This document shows positions 9,240-16,991 of a DNA stretch of 64,000 nt, in pieces. This DNA comes from Desulfopila aestuarii DSM 18488 (lineage in GTDB: Bacteria; Desulfobacterota; Desulfobulbia; Desulfobulbales; Desulfocapsaceae). The DNA lies in contig CAMBBS010000013.1 in NCBI GenBank assembly GCA_945863875.1, positions 1 through 64,000 on the forward strand. Reading direction: 5' to 3'. A program made the translations under genes and the position numbers. The stretch's first letter is position 1. Every line of letters begins with the position of its first letter. Below the pieces are notes generated by a model. The model had not been told where the DNA came from and ran no database searches. It worked only from the letters and a program-made list of their open reading frames with translations.

Positions 9240-11333
9240 ATGACCCCTAAACGTTCGATCCTCAGCTGGTATCTCGACCGCTTTTCTCCTCCCGAAGGAC
9301 TTCTTCTTCTCATCCTCTCGGTTATTGTCGGGGCAAGTACCGGTCTGGCTTCTGTTTTCTTTGTCAAACTGATCTTTGCCATCCAGGATCTTTCCTACGG
9401 CTCATTCTCCGATCTCCTTCCTTTTCTCGGGAAATGGATCTATCTGATAGTGCCGATGCTCGGTGGTCTGCTCGTTGGTCCTCTTATCCTCATGGCGCAG
9501 GAGGCAAAAGGACATGGGGTCCCGGAAGTTATGCAGGCCCTTATCCTGCGGGGCGGCCGTATCCGGGCCCGGGTGGCCGCCGCCAAAATCGCGGCATCGG
9601 CACTGTGTATCGGCACCGGCGGATCCGCCGGTCGTGAAGGCCCGATCATTCAGGTCGGGGCGGCGCTCGGTTCCTCCATCGGCCAGGTCCTGCGACTCTC
9701 CGACGAACGTATCCGGAATCTCGTCGCCTGCGGTGCGGCGGCAGGAATTGCCGCAACCTTCAATGCACCCATAGCCGGTGTGGCCTTTGCTATCGAGGTT
9801 CTCATGTGCGGCCTGCAGATGCGCGCCTTCGGCAATGTTGTCATCGCCGCGGTTTCCGCCTCGGTGGTCAGCCGAAGCATCATCGGCGACCGGTTTGCCT
9901 TCCAGGTTCCGAGCTACAGCATCAACAGCTCTCTAGAGATTATTCTGTATCTCATTCTCGGCCTTGTCGCTGCCCTTGTCGGCATCATGTTTATGCGCAT
10001 GCTCAATTTTTCGGAGAACGTTTTTGACCGCTGGAAATTCCCCCAGCTTTTCAAACCGGCGGTCGGCGGCCTGCTCCTCGGGGTCCTCGGTCTGCTCTAT
10101 ATGCATCTGCCCAATCTTACCTTTCCGGTCGCTTCCGCCGCGCACGGATCCGGACTGGATACCCCGATTCCCCATATGTACGGCTCCGGTTTTCCCTTTA
10201 TTGAGGCGGCAATTCAAGGCAATGCCCCTCTGTGGATTTTAATACTGCTCATTTTTCTCAAACCGCTCGCCACCTCCTTCACCCTCGGTTCGGGAAATTC
10301 CGGCGGTGTGTTTGCGCCATCACTTTTTACCGGTGCCATGCTCGGCGGTGCCATGGGCCACCTTTTCAGTTATTGGTTTCCCTCTATCGGTAATAATACC
10401 GGGGCCTTTGCCCTGGTCGGCATGGCAGCGCTCTTTTCGGCCACCGCCCGGGCGCCACTCACCGCCATGCTGATCGTTTTTGAAATGAGTAACGACTATT
10501 TCATGATCCTGCCGCTGATGGTCGCCGGAGTTACCGCCAGTTACTTCTCCCAGTGGCTGCATCCGGAATCCATTTACACCATGAAACTTGCCAAGCGCGG
10601 CGTCCGTTTCTCCGAGGGCCGGGATATGGATATCATGCAGGGCGTCAAGGTGAGCGAGGTAATGAAGAACAAACCGGTAACCGTGCACAAGGACGCCTCT
10701 TTTTCCGAGGCAATGGCCCTGTTCCAGGAGACCAACATCCTCGGTTTTCCGGTCCTTGCCGACGACAACAAACTCTGCGGCATCATAACGCTGCAGGATG
10801 TGCACCGGGCACAATCACAGGAAAATTTCAGTTCAAGGGGCTTGAAGGTGTCGGACCTGGCCGTGGAAGATCCGATTACCGTCTTCCCCGACGAACCTAT
10901 CTGGGTCGCTATCCAAAAAATGTCTCCCCGGGATCTGGCAAGGCTGCCGGTTATCTCACGCGACGGCTCCGGCCGACTCTGCGGCATCATCAGCAGAAGC
11001 GATATCCTTCGTGCCTACGATGTCGGTATTGTCCGGAAACAGCGAGGACAGATTGTTGAGCATCAGGTTGAACTGAGAAAGCAGAAAGAAAACGGCTATG
11101 TTGAGTTTGTCCTGCAAGAAGAGGACACCTGCAGTAATGCGACGATCAAGGATCTGTCCCTGCCCGAGACCATCAATATGGTTTCCATCAAACGAGGCGG
11201 CCAGATCCTCATCCCCCGTGGCCATACGCAGCTGCATGTCGGCGATGTGATCACCGTCTACGGTCGTCTCAAGGATATCGACGGCATTAAAAATTTTCTC
11301 AACACCTGTACGCTGCCCCCGCCGACATCCTGA
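9240..11333 (+). CDS. ClC-family chloride channel/antiporter with CBS pair and TrkA-C domain
   Basis: A 697-residue membrane protein. Residues about 15-440 form the ClC core with GSAGREGP, where the Glu is the gating/proton-coupling residue of the CLC exchangers, and GNSGGVFAPSLFTGA, the chloride-filter GxFxP motif. A CBS-domain pair follows (about 470-600, with VSEVMKNKPVTVH and VSDLAVEDPITVF). A TrkA-C/RCK-C-like domain ends the protein (KRGGQILIPRGHTQLHVGDVITVYGR). Keeping the gating Glu suggests 2Cl-/H+ exchange. The cytosolic modules suggest nucleotide regulation. The gene converges with the MFS gene, only 2 bases separating the two stops. Confidence 0.92.
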   Translation: MTPKRSILSWYLDRFSPPEGLLLLILSVIVGASTGLASVFFVKLIFAIQDLSYGSFSDLLPFLGKWIYLIVPMLGGLLVGPLILMAQEAKGHGVPEVMQALILRGGRIRARVAAAKIAASALCIGTGGSAGREGPIIQVGAALGSSIGQVLRLSDERIRNLVACGAAAGIAATFNAPIAGVAFAIEVLMCGLQMRAFGNVVIAAVSASVVSRSIIGDRFAFQVPSYSINSSLEIILYLILGLVAALVGIMFMRMLNFSENVFDRWKFPQLFKPAVGGLLLGVLGLLYMHLPNLTFPVASAAHGSGLDTPIPHMYGSGFPFIEAAIQGNAPLWILILLIFLKPLATSFTLGSGNSGGVFAPSLFTGAMLGGAMGHLFSYWFPSIGNNTGAFALVGMAALFSATARAPLTAMLIVFEMSNDYFMILPLMVAGVTASYFSQWLHPESIYTMKLAKRGVRFSEGRDMDIMQGVKVSEVMKNKPVTVHKDASFSEAMALFQETNILGFPVLADDNKLCGIITLQDVHRAQSQENFSSRGLKVSDLAVEDPITVFPDEPIWVAIQKMSPRDLARLPVISRDGSGRLCGIISRSDILRAYDVGIVRKQRGQIVEHQVELRKQKENGYVEFVLQEEDTCSNATIKDLSLPETINMVSIKRGGQILIPRGHTQLHVGDVITVYGRLKDIDGIKNFLNTCTLPPPTS

Positions 11334-11335
11334 GC

Positions 11336-12628
11336 CTACTCGGCGGAGTCCTTCACGCCGCCGAGGAGAACACTGCCGACGACAAACAGCAGGAGAACAC
11401 TCAGAATTCCCCAGCGTGTCTCTCCGGTCAGACGGCCGACCAGGCCCATCAAGAGAGGCCCGCTTATCGCCGCGAATTTGCCGAACACATTATAAAATCC
11501 AAAATATTCGGCACTCTTTTCCGCCGGAATCAGTTTACCGTAGTAGCTTCTGCTGAGTGCCTGAATGCCGCCCATGGAAGAGGCGACGAGAAAAGCGATG
11601 CACCAGAAAGTTATGGTTTTAGGCAATGGATCACCGATGACCGGCAGCAAAAAAGCCATAAAGGTCGCCACACAGTAGACGCCGATCCCGGCAAAGAGCA
11701 TCCGCCTGGTTGAAAAAACCTCCGCCAGCCGGCCAAACAGCAGGGCAAAGGGAAAGGCGACAAGCTGGATAAAAAGTAGCATAACGATCAACATGGTCAC
11801 GCCGAAGCCAAGATCCCGGCCGTAGGCCGTTGACATGGTGATTATCGTCCCGACCCCGTCTATATAAAAAAAGTAGGCCGCCAAAAAAACAAATACCTGC
11901 TTATGCTGCCGGATCTCTTTCACCGTACGCCAGAGCCTTGTCAGACTGCCAATAATTGGGCTGGCGTCGGCTGGGAGATAATATCTCTGGCGCAGAGTTT
12001 TGATTGCCGGCAGCGAAAACAGCAACCACCAGCAAACAACGATGACAAAAGAAGCCCGGATGGGGCCGACCGGCAAGCCGTCCTGCATACCTTCACCGAG
12101 GATGAGGCCGATGATGAGCAGAAAAGGCACGACACTGCCGACATAACCATACCCGTAGCCCCGGGTGGAGACGATATCCATCCGTTCTTTACTGGTGACG
12201 TCCACCAGAAAGGCATCATAAAAAATATTCGCGCCGGCCCACCCCACCCGGGCGAAAACAAACAAGACAAGACACAGCAGCCATTGCCCTGGCCCGACAA
12301 AGAGCAGCAGGAGGGTAAAAATCATGCCAAGAAAGATGAAGAAGAGGAAAAACCGTTTCTTCATACCTTTATAATCAGCCAGGGCGCCAAGAATCGGCGA
12401 GAGGACGGCGAGAATAAAAGAGGCGGCAGAATTGGCAAAGCCCCAGTTCGCCGTTGATTCCGCGCCACTCATCCCGGCCGCCGCGACATCCTTGAAAAAG
12501 ATCGGCATCAGTGCCGTGACCATGATCAAGACAAAGGCGGAATTCCCCACATCATAGAGAATCCAGCTGATTTCTTCCTTTTTCGATTTTCTGTCCACCC
12601 GCCATCCTCTCTCAATTTTTTTAACCAT
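11336..12628 (-). CDS. MFS transporter of the Umf1/Atg22-like family
   Basis: A 430-residue protein with about 12 predicted membrane helices. The N-terminal signature SWILYDVGNSAFVLIMVTAL, then GALADYKGMKKRFF and ANIFYDAFLVDV, are characteristic of the UMF1 subgroup of the major facilitator superfamily. The C-terminal half has GGIQALSRSYYGKLIP. The chosen start at 12628 has AAGGGG 5 bases upstream; an in-frame start 6 codons further upstream is less well placed. Substrates of bacterial Umf1 proteins are largely unknown. The gene faces the ClC gene tail to tail and is divergent from the DMT transporter. Confidence 0.85.
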   Translation of the reverse strand: MVKKIERGWRVDRKSKKEEISWILYDVGNSAFVLIMVTALMPIFFKDVAAAGMSGAESTANWGFANSAASFILAVLSPILGALADYKGMKKRFFLFFIFLGMIFTLLLLFVGPGQWLLCLVLFVFARVGWAGANIFYDAFLVDVTSKERMDIVSTRGYGYGYVGSVVPFLLIIGLILGEGMQDGLPVGPIRASFVIVVCWWLLFSLPAIKTLRQRYYLPADASPIIGSLTRLWRTVKEIRQHKQVFVFLAAYFFYIDGVGTIITMSTAYGRDLGFGVTMLIVMLLFIQLVAFPFALLFGRLAEVFSTRRMLFAGIGVYCVATFMAFLLPVIGDPLPKTITFWCIAFLVASSMGGIQALSRSYYGKLIPAEKSAEYFGFYNVFGKFAAISGPLLMGLVGRLTGETRWGILSVLLLFVVGSVLLGGVKDSAE

Positions 12629-12758
12629 CCTGCCCCTTGGTACCATGCCGTGCCAACCGGATCAAACGAAAAAGTTGACAGCCTAGGCAGTGGAAAGTAT
12701 ATCCATCTCTGATAGAAATCGGAAACTATGAACATACCACCTTTAAAGAACCCCGTTT

Positions 12759-13664
12759 ATGCCTTTTTTTACCTATTTTTCTCTGGTCCTCACCATGCTC
12801 CTGTGGGGCGGCACCTTCATTGCAGGAAGACTGCTGGCCGATTCGGTGGCACCGGCCAGTGCCGCTTTTTTACGATTTGTCATCGCCTCCGCGGCAATGC
12901 TTGTCGTGACACTGCTTGTCGAGAAAAAACTCCTCTGGCCGCCGAAAAAGCAGTGGCTGTCGCTTGTCCTGCTGGGGATGACCGGTGTCTTCGCCTACAA
13001 TGTCTTTTTCTTTAACGGCCTGCACCATATCAGTGGTGGTCGCGCCTCACTCATAATTTCCTGCACCCCCCTGGTCATTACCATTTTCGCGACCTTTTTC
13101 CTGCGCGAACGGCTCACCACCCTGAAATCCTGTGGGGTTCTCCTCTCTCTTTGCGGAGCCATCACAGTTATCAGCAATGGTCATCCCGGTTCACTCTTTA
13201 CCGGTGGTTTCGGCCCCGGCGAACAGGCCCTGCTTGGCTGCGTCCTCAGCTGGTCCGCCTACTCGATTATTGGCCGATCCGTTCTCCGGACGCTTTCCCC
13301 GCTCTGCGCCGTCTGCTACTCATCGATGATCGGAACTGTGCTCCTTGCCGTGCCTGCCGCCGGTGAAGGGTTGTTCAGCCGACTGTCAACCATAACTTCC
13401 GTCGACTGGACCAGTCTGGCATACCTGGGTTTTTTCGGCACCGCCATCGGTTTTTCTCTGTATTATCAAGCTATAAAGAAAATAGGTGCGACAAGGGCCG
13501 GTATCTTTATCAATCTCGTGCCCTTGTTCTCCATCCTGCTCTCCTGGCTCATTCTCGGGGAATCGGTAAAACCGGTCGTTCTCGCCGGGGGCCTTCTCAT
13601 CCTTAGTGGAGTGAGTCTCACCAATATTCAGGCACCCGGAAAGATATCGTCAAGCAACAGCTGA
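12759..13664 (+). CDS. EamA/DMT-family transporter
   Basis: A 301-residue integral membrane protein with ten hydrophobic segments arranged as two EamA repeats (the first begins at LVLTMLLWGGTFIAGRLLAD, the second at ALLGCVLSWSAYSIIGR). The C-terminal repeat has GTAIGFSLYYQAIKKIGATRAGIFINLVPLF, the usual fifth-helix pattern of the RhaT/YdcZ-like exporters. Such proteins commonly export amino acids or metabolites; the substrate is not predictable here. It is monocistronic and divergent from the MFS gene. Confidence 0.85.
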   Translation: MPFFTYFSLVLTMLLWGGTFIAGRLLADSVAPASAAFLRFVIASAAMLVVTLLVEKKLLWPPKKQWLSLVLLGMTGVFAYNVFFFNGLHHISGGRASLIISCTPLVITIFATFFLRERLTTLKSCGVLLSLCGAITVISNGHPGSLFTGGFGPGEQALLGCVLSWSAYSIIGRSVLRTLSPLCAVCYSSMIGTVLLAVPAAGEGLFSRLSTITSVDWTSLAYLGFFGTAIGFSLYYQAIKKIGATRAGIFINLVPLFSILLSWLILGESVKPVVLAGGLLILSGVSLTNIQAPGKISSSNS

Positions 13665-13915
13665 GAGGTATTCCTTCTTTTCACTATGCCACTTTTTGCT
13701 AACCCGCCATTCATTTTTCCTTCAAACGACAAAGGGACGAGACGTGCATCGACATTTTTATGGCAAAGAATTTTCATCCCCTTGACCCGGTCCCCCTTTC
13801 GGATTAATCTTTTTTTGCAAAAACGCGTCGCAATCCCCTCCCTTCCGGCAGGGGGTCAGGACGCACCTTTGGGCATTCATTCAACAAGATATCGAAAAGC
13901 AGAAACGGGAAAGAT

Positions 13916-14395
13916 ATGATACCAGGTCAGCTCAAGCTCAAACTGACTAAAAAGCAGCAAACCGCTATCATCGAGTGGCTTCCATTGCCCACGCCTCTGT
14001 GGAATTGGGCAATCCGAAAAAAAGAGCTGGATGCCAAGGGAGGGACTTATTACACCCCGAAGGGATTACAGAATCTCGCTTTCAGTAAAGATACTGGCCG
14101 TGGCCAGTTCAGCGCTGGCCACGGCCAGTCCGCTGCCGCAGCAGTCCACGGACATCCTCGATCAATGTTTTCCTGGAAGAGCCGTCTCGGCGGTATGCAG
14201 TACGTCGAGGTTGCCAGCAAAGGTTCCACCAGGATCTGTTCTTCTTGCGCCAGTACCGGACCGCAAGGAAGGGCAGGACTGTCGGTAAGGCAAGGGACGT
14301 GTTCGGCGTGTGGAGCGCACCATGACCGCGACGTAAACGCCGCGGTCATGGTGCGCATTGCTGCGGTTGGAATAACCGGCGAGAGGGTTGCTTGA
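13916..14395 (+). CDS. Internally deleted TnpB-like protein (N-terminus joined in frame to the zinc ribbon)
   Basis: A 159-codon open frame. Residues 1-60 match the start of TnpB proteins (LKLKLTKKQQTAIIEWL, WNWAIRKKELDAKGG, YYTPKGLQNL). After a junction around residues 61-75, the protein continues with the TnpB C-terminus: MFSWKSRLGGMQYVEVASKG, the zinc ribbon CSSC...CSAC, and HDRDVNAAVMV with the RuvC-III Asp. RuvC-I and II, with the catalytic Asp and Glu, are gone, so nuclease activity is not expected. The reading frame has nevertheless survived the deletion. A perfect inverted repeat lies at the junction. A right-end stem follows at 14410-14430, overlapping the Fur-like gene. No tnpA is seen, so this is an IS1341-type arrangement. 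Confidence 0.72.
   Translation: MIPGQLKLKLTKKQQTAIIEWLPLPTPLWNWAIRKKELDAKGGTYYTPKGLQNLAFSKDTGRGQFSAGHGQSAAAAVHGHPRSMFSWKSRLGGMQYVEVASKGSTRICSSCASTGPQGRAGLSVRQGTCSACGAHHDRDVNAAVMVRIAAVGITGERVA
14096..14126. repeat. Perfect 12-bp inverted repeat at the TnpB deletion junction
   Basis: GGCCGTGGCCAG, a 7-base spacer, then CTGGCCACGGCC. It lies inside the shortened tnpB frame exactly where N-terminal homology ends, so it may have templated the internal deletion. Confidence 0.8.
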
Positions 14396-14934
14396 GGTCC
14401 GTCAGGAATCCCCCGGATTCATCCAGGGGGAGGTTCAACTTAAGCCCTGCTGTAACCACAACCGAGGACGATCGACTCCGGAAAATTGTCAATCATTTAC
14501 AGGAAAGCGGCCACCGTATCACCCCGCAGCGATACAGTATTTTAAAGGTTCTTGTAGAGAGCCGGGAGCACCCATCAGCTGAAGCCATCTACAGGGAACT
14601 CGGCACTATTTTTCCTACCATGAGCCTCGCCACAGTCTATAAGACCCTGGCGCTGCTTAAACAGGAAGGGGAAGTGCTCGAACTTGGCTTCAGCGACCTT
14701 GGTAACCGCTACGATGGCAATAAACCCTACCCCCATCCCCATGTTATCTGCACCGACTGCGGTGCGGTCGTTGATCCGCCGCAGTTTGATTTGGAAAAAA
14801 TTACCCGGGAAATCATTCGTGCAACCGGATTCACCATTATGACACATCGTCTCGATTTTTACGGCCTCTGCCCCGCATGCCAGGAAAAATCCCAGCATTT
14901 TGCACCCACCACAGATAAACAGGGAAGCACATGA
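14392..14934 (+). CDS. Fur/PerR-family metalloregulator with its 5' end inside an IS element end
   Basis: The conserved protein begins at about TEDDRLRKIVNHLQESGHRITPQRYSILKVL, the winged-helix DNA-binding domain. It continues through YRELGTIFPTMSLATVYKTL to the metal-binding dimerisation domain, with HPHVICTDCG (CxxC) and GLCPACQ (CxxC), the structural zinc site of PerR/Fur types. There is no ATG or GTG in frame before the conserved part. The only usual start is the TTG at 14392, which would add about 25 codons translated from the TnpB element end. Either that TTG is used or the gene has lost its start. Length from the conserved start (~155 residues) fits the family. Targets could include katG in this window (Fur/PerR-like box at 42912). 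Confidence 0.85.
   Translation: MRSVRNPPDSSRGRFNLSPAVTTTEDDRLRKIVNHLQESGHRITPQRYSILKVLVESREHPSAEAIYRELGTIFPTMSLATVYKTLALLKQEGEVLELGFSDLGNRYDGNKPYPHPHVICTDCGAVVDPPQFDLEKITREIIRATGFTIMTHRLDFYGLCPACQEKSQHFAPTTDKQGST
14410..14430 (+). repeat. Right-end stem of the TnpB element
   Basis: CCCCCGG...CCAGGGGG forms a short stem followed by AGGTTCAAC, matching the style of IS200/IS605 right ends (stem then TCAA) and the 3' end of TnpB guide RNA. It is translated as part of the extended Fur-like frame. Confidence 0.5.
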
Positions 14935-14956
14935 ACATCCAGGGTCCCAGGCTTTT

Positions 14957-15595
14957 TCACAGGGCCTCCGCCACGCAAATAACACCCGCATCGGCAAGCT
15001 CTGCCAAAACCTGGACCTGCGATGCGGGATCGACAGGGCGGCTGCCCTGAAGCAGAACGCGAGTTTGAAAACCAAGGGATGCCGCATCGAGCGCGGTATA
15101 TTTGACACAATAGTCCAGGGCCAGACCAACAATGTCCACCTCTTTAATGTTCTGATCCAGAAGGATGGTGCGTAAGCCGGTATCATGTCGCCGCGCATTG
15201 TCGAAAAAGGCCGAATAGGAATCGACGTTGCGGTCCATGCCTTTTTTGACCCGGTGGATCCGGCGTCCTGCGGCCGCCTCTTTTGTTAAAAGTTCTTCAA
15301 TTTCCTCGGCCAGACCTGCTCCTCTCGTCACCGCGACACAATGGTCCGGCCAGAGCATCTGCGGCTGACCGGCAAGCTCACCCAGGGTAAACGGTTCAGC
15401 TCCAGCATGGGTCGAGGCAAAGGACCCATGTCCAGGCGGGTGCCAGTCCTGGGTAACAACCAGAAGATCATAGTCATGCCCGCTGCGCACGAGATCGACG
15501 ACAAAGGGCAGGATTGCATCGCCATCGGGTACCGCCAATGGCCCGCCGGGAAGAAAATCATGCTGTATATCTACCAGCACAAGTGCCCTCTTCAC
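14957..15595 (-). CDS. pncA: Nicotinamidase/pyrazinamidase
   Basis: A 212-residue isochorismatase-fold hydrolase that converts nicotinamide to nicotinate for NAD salvage. The catalytic triad is visible: Asp9 in LVLVDIQHDF, a Lys in VKKGMDRNVDSYSAF near residue 115, and Cys near 158 in GLALDYCVKYTA. The metal site DWHPPGHGSFAS gives the DxHxxxxH ligands. Length and motif spacing fit PncA rather than isochorismatase. It converges with the Fur-like gene (about 22 bases apart). Upstream lies a decayed MscS-like gene on the same strand. Confidence 0.93.
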   Translation of the reverse strand: MKRALVLVDIQHDFLPGGPLAVPDGDAILPFVVDLVRSGHDYDLLVVTQDWHPPGHGSFASTHAGAEPFTLGELAGQPQMLWPDHCVAVTRGAGLAEEIEELLTKEAAAGRRIHRVKKGMDRNVDSYSAFFDNARRHDTGLRTILLDQNIKEVDIVGLALDYCVKYTALDAASLGFQTRVLLQGSRPVDPASQVQVLAELADAGVICVAEAL

Positions 15596-15623
15596 GTTAT
15601 CCTCCTTATCTTATGGAACGTGC

Positions 15624-16440
15624 TTATGGAACGAGCGGCTGCATCTCCTGCCGCCCGCTGTCCTCGAACATCTCCTCCACGGCTATCCTGTCTCCTGCCG
15701 GCCAGTGAAAGGTACGTTGCGGAAAGGATATTTACCAATTGTCCAAGGTTGCCGCATCGACACACCGGCTCATGACTGAGGCTGAGTACTCTGGTTCCGG
15801 GCCGATCTCCCGCCACCCAGTCTCCCTTTTTGCCGGGAAACCAGGGTTTCCCCCGGCGCATACGGCCTGGAAACCATGCCGACAATCTGCTCTATCGGCA
15901 GCCGCAGGTGCATTCCCAGGGTCGGGTTAAACAGACGGCAGAAGAGATGAATGTTTTCAACCTTCCAGGGGACACCTGCAGCAGCAATCTTTCTCCCTCG
16001 CGGACCGAACCAATGTTGAGCATCAGCCGCCCCTGCTGCCAGAGCCTCGGCACAGTCTGGCGTACGGTCCCAAAAAGGCCGAGAAAAAAGATGATGGCCA
16101 TACTGAACAGGAACCAGTCTTCCGCCTCATACAGCACAAAAAAAGACGCCGATAACGCCTGCAACCAAGGTGTGCGCATGCAGGGCCATCAGAAGACACA
16201 AGCCGCGAACACGAAAAAAATCACGAATGGACTTACGGAACCCCTCGACAATACTGCCTTCTCTGTCCTGCATCTGGCGCAGTTCAAGCTAAGTGAGCTC
16301 CAGTTTGTTGCGGATCCTGTTTTCAGTATTGCGCCATTCCGGCAGCAGTTCCTTGATCTGTTTTTTGATGTCCGGATCCTTGGTAACCTCATGCAATCGC
16401 TCTAGCTGAGTGACGGCGTTGGTGGCAACGGGCGTCAAAT
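15624..16440 (-). pseudogene. Remains of a mechanosensitive-channel (MscS-like) membrane protein
   Basis: Minus-strand pieces in different frames line up in one order. They are NAVTQLERLHEVTKDPDIKK (N-terminal soluble part, near 16400), YEAEDWFLFSMAIIFFLGLF (membrane), PRLWQQGRLMLNIGSVREGE, then GVPWKVENIHLFCRLFNP (beta domain), GDWVAGDRPGT and RTFHWPAGDRIAVEEMFEDS, ending at the TAA at 15624. RLMLNIGSVREGE followed by GVPWKVENI is the MscS beta-domain pattern. At least three frame changes separate the parts. The gene ends upstream against the IS605 relic, which may have disrupted it. The frame shifts could partly be sequence errors. Confidence 0.6.
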
Positions 16441-16532
16441 TTGACAAGAACACGCACTAACAATCGACTAAAAAGCAGCATTTCTAGCACTCGGCAGGCA
16501 AAGAATGAGGAAATTTTTGGGCAATTTACCAA

Positions 16533-16576
16533 AAACGCGATGTCTTCCTGTTCGAATCTCGTTCTTTTTCTCCATA
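16533..16576 (-). pseudogene. tnpA remnant, copy 2
   Basis: The minus strand encodes MEKKNEIRTGRHRVF, the TnpA N-terminus of IS200/IS605 elements, and then runs directly into GCGTTTTTGG, the element end. Everything between has been deleted. The ~80 bases around it match 7155-7250 closely, showing that both relics derive from the same IS family. Confidence 0.65.
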
Positions 16577-16950
16577 GACCAAAGTATAATTTACCTTATA
16601 AAGATACGCAAGGCATATAAATAGCGACTGGTTCTCTTTGTCAACAGCCCCGAGATCCATGGAACACCAGGAAATGTCACCGTGTCCAGGCGGGGGGATC
16701 CTTGGCATGTCTCGATTCTCAGACCGAGCGGGAGGCTGTCGAACCAATACATCCATCCGCCTCTTCCGTGGGGATCGACCTGGGCATCGCCAGGTTCGCC
16801 ACCCTCGGTGGTGTGTATCGAGGATGCAAAGATAAGGGATATGTCCAGACGGCATCGGCGACAAGCGAGGCACCAGGTAAGAAACTCCGGGCCAGGTCCC
16901 GTTTGAACCTCTCCCTCCTCGGCCAGGGAGAATGTCGAACAAGCGCGAAA
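16577..16950 (+). pseudogene. Degenerate TnpB remnant, copy 2, with RuvC-I and right-end stem
   Basis: Reading across frames gives GTPGNVTVSRRGDPWHVSI and then VGIDLGIARFATL, the RuvC-I motif of TnpB with its catalytic Asp. The latter part is lost. The segment ends in CCTCCTCGGCCAGGGAGAAT followed by GTCGAA, the right-end stem. Compared with copy 1 (7257-7765), this copy keeps RuvC-I but lacks the C-terminal tail. It abuts the 3' end of the penicillin-binding protein gene at 16992. Confidence 0.68.
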
Positions 16951-16991
16951 AAGCTGCAACCATGGTCGATGTTGCCAAGAGGAACGAGCTG

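Noticed and set aside
13686-13919. A 77-codon open frame before the TnpB-like gene
   Set aside because: Composition and lack of motifs suggest the element's left-end region rather than a protein.
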